Origin: Paraburkholderia phenazinium
GTDB lineage: Bacteria; Pseudomonadota; Gammaproteobacteria; Burkholderiales; Burkholderiaceae
Reading direction: 5' to 3'
Length of the DNA stretch: 64,000 nt
Assembly (NCBI RefSeq): GCF_900141745.1
Contig: NZ_FSRM01000001.1
Coordinates: 3,224,001-3,288,000 of the forward strand
In this document: positions 1 through 10,201 of the stretch, in pieces
Layout of the letters: each line of letters begins with the position of its first letter
Numbering within the stretch: the stretch's first letter is position 1
Notes under the pieces: model-generated
Told to the model about the DNA's origin: nothing
Database searches by the model: none
Seen by the model: only the letters and a program-made list of their open reading frames with translations
Translations under genes and position numbers: made by a program

Positions 1-2
1 AA

Positions 3-3000
3 GATGCCGGCTACGATCCGGCGACGATCGCTGGCGCCGTCGGCGTATTCGCCGGCACCTCGATGAACACCTACTTCCTCAAGCATGTGCTGACGGACCG
101 TGGCGTCATCGACGAGTTCACGAGCCAGTTCCAGATCGGCGAGTATCAAAAGCTGGTCGGGGCCGGTGACTTCGTCGCCACGCGCACCGCGTACAAGCTG
201 GGTCTCAAGGGACCAGCTCTCTCAGTGCAGACGGCCTGCTCGACCTCGCTGACTGCAATTGGTCTTGCCGTAGAGAACCTGCGCTCGGGCCGCTGTGACA
301 TGGCATTGGCCGGCGGTGTGTCAATCACCTTCCCGCAAAAGCGCGGCTATTACTATGAAGAAGGCGGGATGGGCGCGCCCGACGGCGTGTGCCGCCCGTT
401 CGATGCCGAGGCCAAGGGCACGGTATTCGGCAGCGGCGCTGGGGTTGTCCTGCTGAAACGTCTCGAGGACGCGATCGCCGACGAGGATCCGATCTATGCC
501 GTGATCCGTGGTGTCGGCATCAACAACGACGGCTCCGACAAGGTCGGCTTCACGGCGCCTAGCGTCGATGCCCAGGCTCGCGCTATTGCGATCGCGCACG
601 CCGAAGCCGGTGTCGATGCAGCCTCCATTGGCTATGTCGAGGCTCATGGTACGGCGACGCCGCTCGGCGACCCGATCGAATTCGCCGGCCTCGTGCAGGC
701 ATTTCGTCTCGGCGGCGTCGAAGGCGGCCAGTTCTGCGCCCTTGGCTCGGCGAAGGCCAATGTCGGCCACCTCGACGCGGCCGCCGGCGTGACGGGCTTC
801 ATCGCTGCATCGCTCGCACTGCGCGACCGGGTCTTGCCGCCTCTCCTGCATTTCCGTTCAGCCAACCTGGGCATCGATGTCGCTAACAGCCCCTTCTTTT
901 TCAACGTCGGCGCGAACGCCTGGGCTGCCGGCGCGACGCCGCGTCGCGCCGGCGTGAGTTCGTTCGGCGTCGGCGGCACGAATGTGCACGTGGTGCTGGA
1001 AGAAGCGCCGCGCCGTGTCGACGCCGCATGTGAGCCGCAAGAAAAGCCACCAGAAGCGCTGCAGATTTTGCCGCTCTCGGCACGGAGCGCGGCAGCGCTC
1101 GAACGGGCCAAGGCCAATCTCGCCGGGCATCTGGCCGCCAACCCCGGCGTCTCGCTCACAGACGTGGCCGCGACGCTGCAAACGGGTCGCCGTGACTTCG
1201 CGCATCGCGCCGTCGTCATCGCGGACAGTGTCGACCAGGCTCAGGCCCGGCTCGTCAAAGGAGCGATCGAAGCACAGGCCCCTCAAGCCACGCCTCCGGT
1301 TGTGTTCATGTTTCCTGGCCAGGGCGCGCAGTACCCGGGCATGGGACAAGCGCTCTATCGCACCGAGCCGGTCTATCGCCAGTGGATCGACAAGGGTGCC
1401 GAAGCGTTGGCTCCGCATGTGGGCCTGGATATCCGCACCCTGCTGTTGAGCGACTCCCCGGAAGGCGACGATACCCCGCATCCCATCCGTTCGACGCTCT
1501 ACGCGCAGCCGGCCCTGTTCCTGGTCGAATACGCGCTGGCGCAACTGTGGATGTCGCGCGGCATCAAGCCGACGGCCATGATCGGCCATAGCATCGGCGA
1601 ACTGGTCGCGGCCTGCGTGGCCGAGGCGATCACCTTCGAGGATGCGCTGTACCTGATCGCCAGGCGCGGTGCGCTCATGCAGTCGGCCGAACCGGGCGCG
1701 ATGCTGGTGGTACGCCTGTCCGAGACGGACCTCGTCCCCCTTCTGCCCGCCGACGTCGATCTGGCCGCAGTCAATGCGCCATCGCTCAGCGTCGTAGCGG
1801 GCCCCTTCGCCGCGATCGAGGCTTTCGAAGCCACGCTGAAAGCGGGCGATATCGACCATCGACGGCTGCATACGTCTCATGCCTTCCACTCGCGCATGAT
1901 GTCCGGTGTGGTGGACGATCTCGCGAAGCTCGCGGACAGTCTTTCTTTCGCAAGGCCGAAGATCCCGTACGTGTCCTCGGTGACCGGACAGTGGGCGTCG
2001 ATGGATCAGCCGGTGCCGGGACATTACTGGGCCAGTCATTGCCGCAATGTCGTGCGCTTCAGCGATGCACTGGCTACGGTGACCGCCGAGGGCAAACCGC
2101 TGCTTCTCGAAATCGGTCCCGGCCGGACACTGTCGACCTTCGTCATGCAGGGGTTGCCCAAGGACCGGCATCTGGGCGCGATTGCCTCGCTGCCTGATTT
2201 CGCCATGCGCGACCGTGAACTCCCAGTCCTCGCCGAAGCGACCGGGCGACTGTGGCTGAACGGGGTCACGCCGAACTGGCAAACCGTCCGGGCCGAAGCC
2301 GGCCACCGCATTTCGCTACCGACCTATCCGTTCGAACCGGAACGGCATTGGATCGATGCCCCTGCAACCGCTTCTTCACATCACACGACGATGCCCGCCG
2401 CGGCGCTCGCCGCTCCAGCTTCGTCCGACGTCATAACCGACATTCCTCAGACCGCCATGGCCCATACTGACCAAATCGACCGCAAACCGCGTCTCATTGC
2501 CGAACTGGCATCACTGCTCGCCGAGATGTCCGGCGAGGCGCCGGATACGTCCAATCCGGACGTGACCTTCTGGGATCTCGGTTACGACTCTCTGTTCATG
2601 GGACAGGTGTCCCGCCAGCTTCGCCGCCGCTACGATGTCACGATCAGCTTCCGGCAGATCATGAGCGACTACCCGACGCTGCCCGCCCTGGCGCAATTCC
2701 TCGATGGCGCATTGCCGCCTGACCCGGAACCGGAGGTCGCGCCGGTCGTGGCCGAGGCCGCGCCTGCCGCAGTGGCAGTTGCCGTTGCAGCGCCGAGCGC
2801 GCCCAGCGTGGCCGCACCGGTCACTGTTGTGGCAGCGGCCGCTCCGTTTGCGGCTACCCCGGCCACGGGCGACATTCAATCGGTGTTCCGCGATCAGCTC
2901 GCGGCGATGCAGTCGCTGATGTCGCGTCAGCTCGACCTGCTGCAAGGCGCACCGGCAGCCGTCCAGCAGCCTGTGGCAGCGACTGTTGTGGCCACGCAGG

Positions 3001-6000
3001 CCCCTGCCGCGCCGGCACCGGCCGTGGCTCCAAGGCCAGCCGCAGTGCCCGCGCGGGCCGCTGCCCCCGAGATCAAGTTCGAGGAGAACCGGCCGACGCG
3101 CTTCACCGCGTACAAGCCGGGCGCATCCAGCTCGGCGCAGATCACGGATGCGCAGACGGCGTTCATCGCCGACCTGTCGGTCCGCTACTCGGCCAAAACA
3201 GCCACCTCCAAAGCTCGTACGCAGACCTATCGTGCAGTGCTCGCCGATCCGCGCACCGCGAGCGGCTTCCGCGAGGAATGGAAGGAACTCGTCTACCCGA
3301 TCGTCGCCCAGCGTTCCAAAGGTTCGAAGATCTGGGACGTCGACGGCAATGAATATATCGACGTGGTCAACGGCTACGGCCAGACCGCGTTTGGCCATAC
3401 GCCGGATTTCGTGGTCGAAGCGGTGAACGCGCAGATGGCGGAAGGCTTCGCCATCGGACCGCAGTCGCCGCTTGCGGGCGAGGTCGCCCAGATGTTCGCC
3501 GAGATGACCGGCCATGAGCGCGTCACCTTCTGCAATACCGGCTCGGAAGCCGTGATGGCAGCAATGCGTCTCGCGCGTACCGTGACGGGCAAGGAGAAGG
3601 TCGTCTGCTTCGACGGCGACTATCACGGCCAGTTCGACGAAGTGCTCGTCAAGCCGGGCAGCGAAGCCGGCGTGCCGCGTGCGTTCCCGCTCGCACCCGG
3701 CATCCCGCAGAGCTCCGTGGGCAACATGGTCGTGCTGCCCTACGCCAGGTCCGAAAGCCTCGAGTGGATCAAGGCCAACATCGACGATATCGCCGCGGTC
3801 CTGATCGAGCCTGTGCAGTCGCGCCATCCCAATCTGCGGCCGAAGGAATTCGTTCAGCAATTGCGCGAGGTCACCGCGGCCAACGAGTCCGCGCTGATCG
3901 TCGACGAGGTTGTGACGGGTTTTCGCGTGCACCCGGCCGGCATGCAAGGCTACTGGGGCATCAAGGGCGACATGGCGACGTACGGCAAGGTGGTCGGCGG
4001 CGGTCTGCCCGTCGGCGTGCTCGCCGGCAGCGCCCAGTACATGGATGCGCTCGACGGCGGCCAGTGGCAATTCGGCGACGCGTCGGTTCCCGAAGTCCCG
4101 CCGACCTTCTTCGCAGGCACCTTCGTGCGCCACCCGGTCGTGCTGGCCGCGATGAAAGCCGTTCTCCTGCATCTCAAGGAGGCCGGTCCGGCGCTGCAGG
4201 AATCGCTCGGTGCACGCATGGAGGGCCTCGTACAGCGCATCAACACGCATCTGGAAAAAGTCGGCATCACCACGCGGGCGGAATCCTTCTCGAGCTGGTT
4301 CTATATCAGCTTCGCAGGCGAGGATCGTCTGGGCAGTCTGTTCTATGCCTACATGCGTTACCTTGGCGTGCACATCATGGAAGGCTTCCCCTGCTTCCTG
4401 ACCACCAGCCATTCGGATGAGGACATTCGCAAGATCGGCGATGCCTTCGTCGAAAGCATTCGCGCACTCCAGAGCGTCGGCATTCTCGGAAGCACGCAGG
4501 AAGCACCGTCTCTCACGGCTCCGGTCGAAGCGAAGCCACTCACGCAGTCGCCGCTCACCGAGCCGCAGAAAGAGATCTGGATGTCGGCCCAGCTCGGCCA
4601 CGAAGCATCGCTCGCGTTCAATGAGTCCTTCACGCTCGAGCTCATGGGCAACCTGAACGAAGCGGCTTTCGAACGCGCCTTCGCGGCGACGATTGCCCGT
4701 CACGATGCGTTGCGCGCTCACTTCTCACGCGTCGGCGATACGATGTTCGTGGATGCAGCGACGACCGTGCCACTGGAAAGGATCGACTTCTCCGGCCACG
4801 CCGATGCAGCCGGCGATCTCAAGGCCCTCGTCGATGCGGAAGCGCGTGAGGTGTTCGATCTCACCCGCGCTCCGCTCGTGCGTGCCGCGTTGATCCGTCT
4901 GGAAAGCCAGAAGTGGGCGTTCGTGTTCACCGCGCACCACATCGTCTGCGACGGCTGGTCGATCAACATCGTCCTGCGCGATCTGCAAGCGCTCTACTCG
5001 GCCGAAATTTCAGGCCAAGCGCCTGAGCTCGACGAAGTGCAGAGCTTTCTCGCCTTTGCCAAGGATCAGGACGAGGCCGGCATCGACAAGGAGACGCGCG
5101 AGTTCTGGCTGAACCTTCATCGCGAGCCCGCTCCGCAACTCGACTTGCCCGGCGACCGCGCACGCCCAGAGGTGAAGACCTTCAACGGTGCATCGACGAC
5201 ACGTCATCTGGGTGCCGATCTCCTCAAGCAGGTCAAAACCGCTGCGTCGAAGCAGGGCTGCTCGCTGTTTGCCGCCCTGTTCGGCGCCGCTCAAGTACTG
5301 TTCGGCCGTCTGTCCGGCAGGGACGATGTCGTCATCGCCGCACCGATGGCAGGTCAGTCGCAAGCCGGCGAAGCGCTGCTGGTCGGGCACTGCGTCAACT
5401 TCCTGCCATTGCGCGTCAGGTTCGATGGCGACAAGCCTTTCGCCGCGCACATGAAGGCGGTGCGCGATCACCTCTTCGACGCCGGCGACCGGCAGAACTA
5501 CACCTACGGCGCGCTGGTGCGCGAGCTCGGTATCAAGCGTGACTTCAACCGGCTTCCGCTGACCGATCTGCAGTTCAATCTGGAGAAGGTCGACGGGCAG
5601 CTCGACATGGCCGGCGTCACCACGCGCTTTGCGCCGAACGCAAAGGCCTATAGCAACTTCGATCTGTTCCTGAACGTCATCGAATCGGCGCAGGGACTTC
5701 GTCTGGATTGCGACTTCAACACCGACGTCTATGACGAGGCGACGATCCAGCGCTGGCTCGGCCACTACGAAACCTTGCTGACGGCGATCGCCCACGATCC
5801 CGAAACGCCGGTTGCGGCACTGCCTCTGCTCAACGATGGCGAAATCCGCCACCTGCGCGACGAGTTGAACGCTTCCGGCCGTGCCTACGATCTCTCGCAG
5901 ACGACCGCCGCGCTGATCGCCGCGCAGGCCCGCCAGACCCCCGACGCCGCAGCCGTGTCGGACGAGACGACGCGCCTGACGTATGGCGCGCTCGATGCAC

Positions 6001-7799
6001 GCGCCAGCCAGATCGCCCGCAGACTCGTGGCGGCGGGTATCGCACCGCGCGGACGCATCGCCATCGCAATGGACCGCACGGCGATGACCGTGGCCGCCAT
6101 GATCGGCGTGTGGCGTGCCGGTTGCGCCTACGTGCCGCTCGACATGACGATGCCGCCTGCGCGCCTGCGCCAGATTCTCGACGGTGCCGGCATTGCCGCC
6201 ATCCTCAGCGATAGCGCAAGCCGCACCGTGCTGGAAGCGGGCGAACATCGCGTGCTGGAACTCGAGGCTCTGCTTGCGCAACGCGACGACGCGGCCGTGT
6301 CTTTGCCCCTCGTGCCGGATACCGATTCGGCCTACGTGATCTTCACGTCGGGCTCGACCGGCCAGCCCAAGGGCGTGGATATTCCCCATCGCGGCCTGAG
6401 CAACTTCCTGTTGTCGATGAAGGAAGCGCCAGGCTTCACGGCTGGCGACCGCATCATCGCGGTTACTACCTTCTCCTTCGATATTTCCGGTCTCGAACTG
6501 TTCCTGCCGCTCATCGTCGGTGGACAGACCTTCATTGCAGGTCATGAGGAAGTACGCACCGGCTTCGAGCTGGTGACCCGGCTGAAGGAGCAGAACGCCA
6601 CCGCGCTTCAGGCAACCCCGTCGCTCTGGCGCATGCTGCTGGAAGCGGGCTTCAAGGCACCGGAGAGCTTCAAGATCCTGTGCGGCGGTGAAGGCTTGCC
6701 GCGCGATCTCGCCGACGACCTGCTGGCGACCGGCGCGCAGGTTTGGAACCTCTACGGTCCGACCGAAACGACGATCTGGTCTGCGGCCTCGCGTGTCGTT
6801 GCCAACGGACCGGTGGTGATCGGCGCCCCGCTCGCCAATACGCAACTGCATGTGCTGACAGACGACCTGCGTCTGGCGCCGCAAGGTGTCAGCGGCGAAC
6901 TGTGGATCGGCGGTGAAGGCCTCGCAAAGGGCTATTTCAACCGTACCGATCTCACCGACGCCGCCTTCAGGCAGGTGGCCATCGAGGGCGCTGCGCCGAG
7001 CCGGCTCTACCGCACGGGCGACCTCGCAAAACGGCTCGCCGACGGCTCGTTGCAACACCTCGGCCGTCGCGACCAGCAGATCAAGCTGCGCGGCTTCCGC
7101 ATCGAGATCGAGGATATCGAAGCTGCCCTGCGCAAGGCGCCTGGCGTCGCTGCGGCAGCCGTGGCCCTGCATACGGTCAACGGCAGCCCTCGCCTCGCGG
7201 CCTACATCGTCGAGACGGCCTCGGACAAGACCGACCAGGGCGCGGTCGCAGCACACGTTGCCGCGCAACTGCCGGCCTACATGGTGCCGACTCTGTGGAT
7301 GACGCTCGACGCGCTGCCGCAGACCAGCAACGGCAAGCTCGACCGTAAAGCGCTGCCGGTACCGACGGCGGATATGGTGGCGGCGCCTGTACGTCAATCA
7401 CACGCTGCGCTCAAGGTGGTTCAGCCTGCCTCCACGCCAGTGGAACCAGCCGCGATGGAACCGGCGGAGCCCGAACTCATCGTGGTCAAACCAGCAGCGA
7501 TGACGCCGACCCAGGCTACCCTCGCGGCGATCTGGGCAGACGTGCTCGGCCTGCAGCATGTCGGCATCGACCAGCAGTTCTTCAGCCTCGGCGCAGACAG
7601 CCTGCAGCTGTTCCGCATCGTCGCGCGAATGAACGAGCGCGGACTGGGCGTGGATGCCCGTCAGCTCATGAAGAATGTCACGATCGCCGAATTGGCGGCA
7701 AGCCTTGACGGCACGCAGGAGAACGAATCGATGGAGGCTCCTGCGGTGAACCGGCCATCGATCCTGAACTTCAAGCGCAAGAACGCGGGGGGGATCTGA
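3..7799 (+). CDS. Hybrid PKS-NRPS synthase, KS-AT-ACP-AMT-C-A-PCP (5' partial)
   Basis: The reading frame is open from the first bases and already inside a ketosynthase, so the start lies upstream. Numbering from base 3, domains run as follows. KS (Cys79 in QTACSTSL, then VEAHGTATPLGD and KANVGHLDAAAG). AT about 430-720 (GHSIG; HAFHS, the malonyl-CoA signature). ACP (Ser863 in GYDSLF). An Ala/Pro/Val-rich linker. A class III PLP aminotransferase about 1090-1500 (DEVVTGFR; Lys1329). C about 1515-1950 (intact HHIVCDG). A about 1970-2460. A PCP with LGADSL. No KR, DH or ER is present, so the beta-keto product would be transaminated to a beta-amino acyl chain, as in iturin/mycosubtilin synthases. 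Aligning core A4-A5 with GrsA gives D-I-L-Q-L-G-L-I-W-K, the glycine code as I remember it. The lipid-loading part is probably upstream of the window. Confidence 0.93.
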   Translation, partial: DAGYDPATIAGAVGVFAGTSMNTYFLKHVLTDRGVIDEFTSQFQIGEYQKLVGAGDFVATRTAYKLGLKGPALSVQTACSTSLTAIGLAVENLRSGRCDMALAGGVSITFPQKRGYYYEEGGMGAPDGVCRPFDAEAKGTVFGSGAGVVLLKRLEDAIADEDPIYAVIRGVGINNDGSDKVGFTAPSVDAQARAIAIAHAEAGVDAASIGYVEAHGTATPLGDPIEFAGLVQAFRLGGVEGGQFCALGSAKANVGHLDAAAGVTGFIAASLALRDRVLPPLLHFRSANLGIDVANSPFFFNVGANAWAAGATPRRAGVSSFGVGGTNVHVVLEEAPRRVDAACEPQEKPPEALQILPLSARSAAALERAKANLAGHLAANPGVSLTDVAATLQTGRRDFAHRAVVIADSVDQAQARLVKGAIEAQAPQATPPVVFMFPGQGAQYPGMGQALYRTEPVYRQWIDKGAEALAPHVGLDIRTLLLSDSPEGDDTPHPIRSTLYAQPALFLVEYALAQLWMSRGIKPTAMIGHSIGELVAACVAEAITFEDALYLIARRGALMQSAEPGAMLVVRLSETDLVPLLPADVDLAAVNAPSLSVVAGPFAAIEAFEATLKAGDIDHRRLHTSHAFHSRMMSGVVDDLAKLADSLSFARPKIPYVSSVTGQWASMDQPVPGHYWASHCRNVVRFSDALATVTAEGKPLLLEIGPGRTLSTFVMQGLPKDRHLGAIASLPDFAMRDRELPVLAEATGRLWLNGVTPNWQTVRAEAGHRISLPTYPFEPERHWIDAPATASSHHTTMPAAALAAPASSDVITDIPQTAMAHTDQIDRKPRLIAELASLLAEMSGEAPDTSNPDVTFWDLGYDSLFMGQVSRQLRRRYDVTISFRQIMSDYPTLPALAQFLDGALPPDPEPEVAPVVAEAAPAAVAVAVAAPSAPSVAAPVTVVAAAAPFAATPATGDIQSVFRDQLAAMQSLMSRQLDLLQGAPAAVQQPVAATVVATQAPAAPAPAVAPRPAAVPARAAAPEIKFEENRPTRFTAYKPGASSSAQITDAQTAFIADLSVRYSAKTATSKARTQTYRAVLADPRTASGFREEWKELVYPIVAQRSKGSKIWDVDGNEYIDVVNGYGQTAFGHTPDFVVEAVNAQMAEGFAIGPQSPLAGEVAQMFAEMTGHERVTFCNTGSEAVMAAMRLARTVTGKEKVVCFDGDYHGQFDEVLVKPGSEAGVPRAFPLAPGIPQSSVGNMVVLPYARSESLEWIKANIDDIAAVLIEPVQSRHPNLRPKEFVQQLREVTAANESALIVDEVVTGFRVHPAGMQGYWGIKGDMATYGKVVGGGLPVGVLAGSAQYMDALDGGQWQFGDASVPEVPPTFFAGTFVRHPVVLAAMKAVLLHLKEAGPALQESLGARMEGLVQRINTHLEKVGITTRAESFSSWFYISFAGEDRLGSLFYAYMRYLGVHIMEGFPCFLTTSHSDEDIRKIGDAFVESIRALQSVGILGSTQEAPSLTAPVEAKPLTQSPLTEPQKEIWMSAQLGHEASLAFNESFTLELMGNLNEAAFERAFAATIARHDALRAHFSRVGDTMFVDAATTVPLERIDFSGHADAAGDLKALVDAEAREVFDLTRAPLVRAALIRLESQKWAFVFTAHHIVCDGWSINIVLRDLQALYSAEISGQAPELDEVQSFLAFAKDQDEAGIDKETREFWLNLHREPAPQLDLPGDRARPEVKTFNGASTTRHLGADLLKQVKTAASKQGCSLFAALFGAAQVLFGRLSGRDDVVIAAPMAGQSQAGEALLVGHCVNFLPLRVRFDGDKPFAAHMKAVRDHLFDAGDRQNYTYGALVRELGIKRDFNRLPLTDLQFNLEKVDGQLDMAGVTTRFAPNAKAYSNFDLFLNVIESAQGLRLDCDFNTDVYDEATIQRWLGHYETLLTAIAHDPETPVAALPLLNDGEIRHLRDELNASGRAYDLSQTTAALIAAQARQTPDAAAVSDETTRLTYGALDARASQIARRLVAAGIAPRGRIAIAMDRTAMTVAAMIGVWRAGCAYVPLDMTMPPARLRQILDGAGIAAILSDSASRTVLEAGEHRVLELEALLAQRDDAAVSLPLVPDTDSAYVIFTSGSTGQPKGVDIPHRGLSNFLLSMKEAPGFTAGDRIIAVTTFSFDISGLELFLPLIVGGQTFIAGHEEVRTGFELVTRLKEQNATALQATPSLWRMLLEAGFKAPESFKILCGGEGLPRDLADDLLATGAQVWNLYGPTETTIWSAASRVVANGPVVIGAPLANTQLHVLTDDLRLAPQGVSGELWIGGEGLAKGYFNRTDLTDAAFRQVAIEGAAPSRLYRTGDLAKRLADGSLQHLGRRDQQIKLRGFRIEIEDIEAALRKAPGVAAAAVALHTVNGSPRLAAYIVETASDKTDQGAVAAHVAAQLPAYMVPTLWMTLDALPQTSNGKLDRKALPVPTADMVAAPVRQSHAALKVVQPASTPVEPAAMEPAEPELIVVKPAAMTPTQATLAAIWADVLGLQHVGIDQQFFSLGADSLQLFRIVARMNERGLGVDARQLMKNVTIAELAASLDGTQENESMEAPAVNRPSILNFKRKNAGGI

Positions 7800-7802
7800 G
7801 CA

Positions 7803-10133
7803 ATGAACGGGATAGCCTTAAGGATCGCCGAGACCGACGAGAGCGAAGCCAGCTTCGCCTTGTTCCCGGCGACCGCCTGCCAGGTGCGGTTCTGGCATGA
7901 ACAGAACGCATCGCCGAAGGCGTCCGCGCTCAATATCGCCTTCCGGCTGCAGTTGTCCGGGCCGCTGAATGCCGCGAGGATCGAACGCGTACTCAGCGAA
8001 CTGGTTGCACGGCACGAGATATTACGCACTGGCTTCCTGATGACGGGTGCGGGGCTGCAGCAGCAGGTCTGGAGCTTCGCGCCCTTCCAGCTCGAAGTGG
8101 TCGACCTTGCCGGTTTCGACGAGAAGGCTGCTCTTGCCGAGGACGAACGTGTCGGCAGACAGCAGGCTCGCACGCCTTTCGCATTGTCGTCCCCCTCCTT
8201 CTTCCGCGCCGTGTGGTTGCCACGGTCGAACACGCAGGGCGAATTGCAGCTGACCTTCCACTCGCTTGTGATGGACGGCTGGTCCTTCGCAATCCTCACG
8301 CGCGAGCTAGTGGAAGGCCTTGCCGCATTGCATGCCGGCCATGACGCCGAATTTCCCGAAGTCGACCTTCATCATGGCGACTACGCGTTGTGGAAGGAAG
8401 CGTTCCTGACCAGCGGCGCGCTCGATCGCGCCCGCACCCATTGGCGTCAGGAGCTTCAGGGTTTCAGCCGCTTCGACGTTCCTGGCGATCGTCCCCGGCC
8501 GCAGGAGCGGCGCTTCCAGGGCGTCATTCGCTCCATTCTGTTGCCCGCTGCGCTGAGCGATCGCCTGATAGCGGCCGCCAAGGCCCAGGGCGTGACGCTG
8601 TTCAGCGTGGCGGCTGCGGGCCTCGCGATGGCGCTGCAAACGGCGGCCGGCCAGACCAGGGTAGCGATCAGCACGCAGATGTCGGTGCGCGATCAACAGG
8701 AACTCGAGGGCGTCGTCGGACCGCTCATCAACACGGTGATCCTGCGCCTCGATGTTCCGGAAGGCAGCACCGTTGCCTCCATAATCGCGCAGTGTGGCGC
8801 CAAGCTTAGCGACGCCATCGAACATCTGCACTTGCCGTTCGAAGAGATGATGCAGATGGCCGGCGAGGTTTCCGGCGTAGATCGCCCGCCGCTTTGCTCG
8901 GTGAACTTCGCCCTGCAGCAAAGCTTCGTCGGCATGGGCGACGAGGTTCGCCGCCAGGATTTCGCCGCGACGACCTCGCCCTCGTTCAACGCGGGCGCGC
9001 TCTACGATCTCAACTTCTTTATGGTGCGGCGCCCGGATGGCTGGCGCATCTCCTGCGAAGGCGACACGGACCTCTACGACGTCGAGACGATCGACCGTCA
9101 TCTGGCGAAGTGGCGTGAGGTGCTGGAAACCGTTGAAATCGTCACGCAGCGCTCGCCAGCACCCGCACCCGCGAAAGAGACGGTGAAACTCACGGCAGGC
9201 GTCGGCGCCAGCGGTTTCATGAGTCAGGCCGAGATCGAGGCAAAAGTGCGCAACATCGTGCGCTTCAACGAGAACGCGCCGGGCACGCCGATCATCGTGC
9301 TCAACAACACGGCCGTATTCTACGAACTGGCCCGGCAGATTGGCACCGACCGGCCCATCATCGACATTCCGATGGTGCCCGAAGGGCCGCCGCGCGAGTT
9401 CCCGCCGCGGGCCTTCCAGGATATCGCCGCGGACGCCGTACGCCTGATCAGGCTGGCCCGGCCAACAGGTCCCTACATCCTCATGGGACATTGCGTGCTG
9501 GGTTCGCTATCGCTGGAGGCGGCCCATCAGCTGCGGCGCGAGGGCGAAACGGTGGAGCTCGTCGTTCTCAACGATTCATGGTGCCCGGGTTATCGCGAGT
9601 CGATGCCCTGGTACGATCAGAAATTGCGCAAGATGCAGGTGCGTGCGGACAACATTCCGCGCGACTTCCGCAAGGCCATGCGCGGCGAAACCTCCATGGT
9701 CACCTTCCTCAAGCAGTATCGGATCGTGCGCTGGCTCGGCATCGCGGACCTTGCTCTCAGGCTCGGCCTCATCAAGGGTAATGCGTCGGAGCATATGGTT
9801 TCTGAGAATCGCTGGTACATCGAGTATTTGCTGGCTCAGCAGGCCCGCTACCGTCCGGCACCCTATGACGGCGACGTCCAGATCTTCCGCAGTGGTCAGG
9901 TGCTCAAAGGGCGTCTGTTCGCGTGGGACCTGGGATGGCAACCGGTGGTCGGGAACAGGCTGGTCGTCACCGAGGTGCCGGGCATGCACGATCAGATTTT
10001 CCGCCCCGCCGGCTCTGCGGTGATCGGCAAGCAATTGCGTGAACGCCTGGGCGGAATCGGAGCGAACAGGGTTGCAGCCAGTTCGGGTGAGCAGGACGCC
10101 CCGGCAGCATTGCTGAGCCGTGCCGAGGCCTAG
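7803..10133 (+). CDS. NRPS releasing protein: condensation domain plus thioesterase
   Basis: A 776-residue protein begins three bases after the synthase stop and is surely co-transcribed. Residues about 15-450 are a condensation-family domain. Residues about 480-760 are an alpha/beta-hydrolase thioesterase that would release the chain. There is no A or PCP domain. The condensation motif is HSLVMDG (His153, Ser154, Asp158): the second, catalytic His of HHxxxDG is replaced by Ser. The thioesterase elbow reads GHCVLG, with Cys564 where Ser is usual and Leu at nucleophile+2. An Asp (LNDSW) and a late His (GMHDQIF) complete a plausible triad. The C domain may be structural or acceptor-only, while the thioesterase could hydrolyse, cyclise or transfer the beta-amino-acyl-glycine product. 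Family assignment is firm; the chemistry is inference. Confidence 0.9.
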   Translation: MNGIALRIAETDESEASFALFPATACQVRFWHEQNASPKASALNIAFRLQLSGPLNAARIERVLSELVARHEILRTGFLMTGAGLQQQVWSFAPFQLEVVDLAGFDEKAALAEDERVGRQQARTPFALSSPSFFRAVWLPRSNTQGELQLTFHSLVMDGWSFAILTRELVEGLAALHAGHDAEFPEVDLHHGDYALWKEAFLTSGALDRARTHWRQELQGFSRFDVPGDRPRPQERRFQGVIRSILLPAALSDRLIAAAKAQGVTLFSVAAAGLAMALQTAAGQTRVAISTQMSVRDQQELEGVVGPLINTVILRLDVPEGSTVASIIAQCGAKLSDAIEHLHLPFEEMMQMAGEVSGVDRPPLCSVNFALQQSFVGMGDEVRRQDFAATTSPSFNAGALYDLNFFMVRRPDGWRISCEGDTDLYDVETIDRHLAKWREVLETVEIVTQRSPAPAPAKETVKLTAGVGASGFMSQAEIEAKVRNIVRFNENAPGTPIIVLNNTAVFYELARQIGTDRPIIDIPMVPEGPPREFPPRAFQDIAADAVRLIRLARPTGPYILMGHCVLGSLSLEAAHQLRREGETVELVVLNDSWCPGYRESMPWYDQKLRKMQVRADNIPRDFRKAMRGETSMVTFLKQYRIVRWLGIADLALRLGLIKGNASEHMVSENRWYIEYLLAQQARYRPAPYDGDVQIFRSGQVLKGRLFAWDLGWQPVVGNRLVVTEVPGMHDQIFRPAGSAVIGKQLRERLGGIGANRVAASSGEQDAPAALLSRAEA

Positions 10134-10201
10134 ATCAGAAGTGGCTTCAAAAATAGTCCTTTGCGCCAGAACGGGACGTGACTCGACAAGGCGGCTGGGT
10201 T

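Noticed and set aside
2511..7397. Long minus-strand open frames across the synthase gene
   Set aside because: They cover the ACP, aminotransferase, C and A domains, which are clearly coded on the plus strand; composition is that of antisense shadows.
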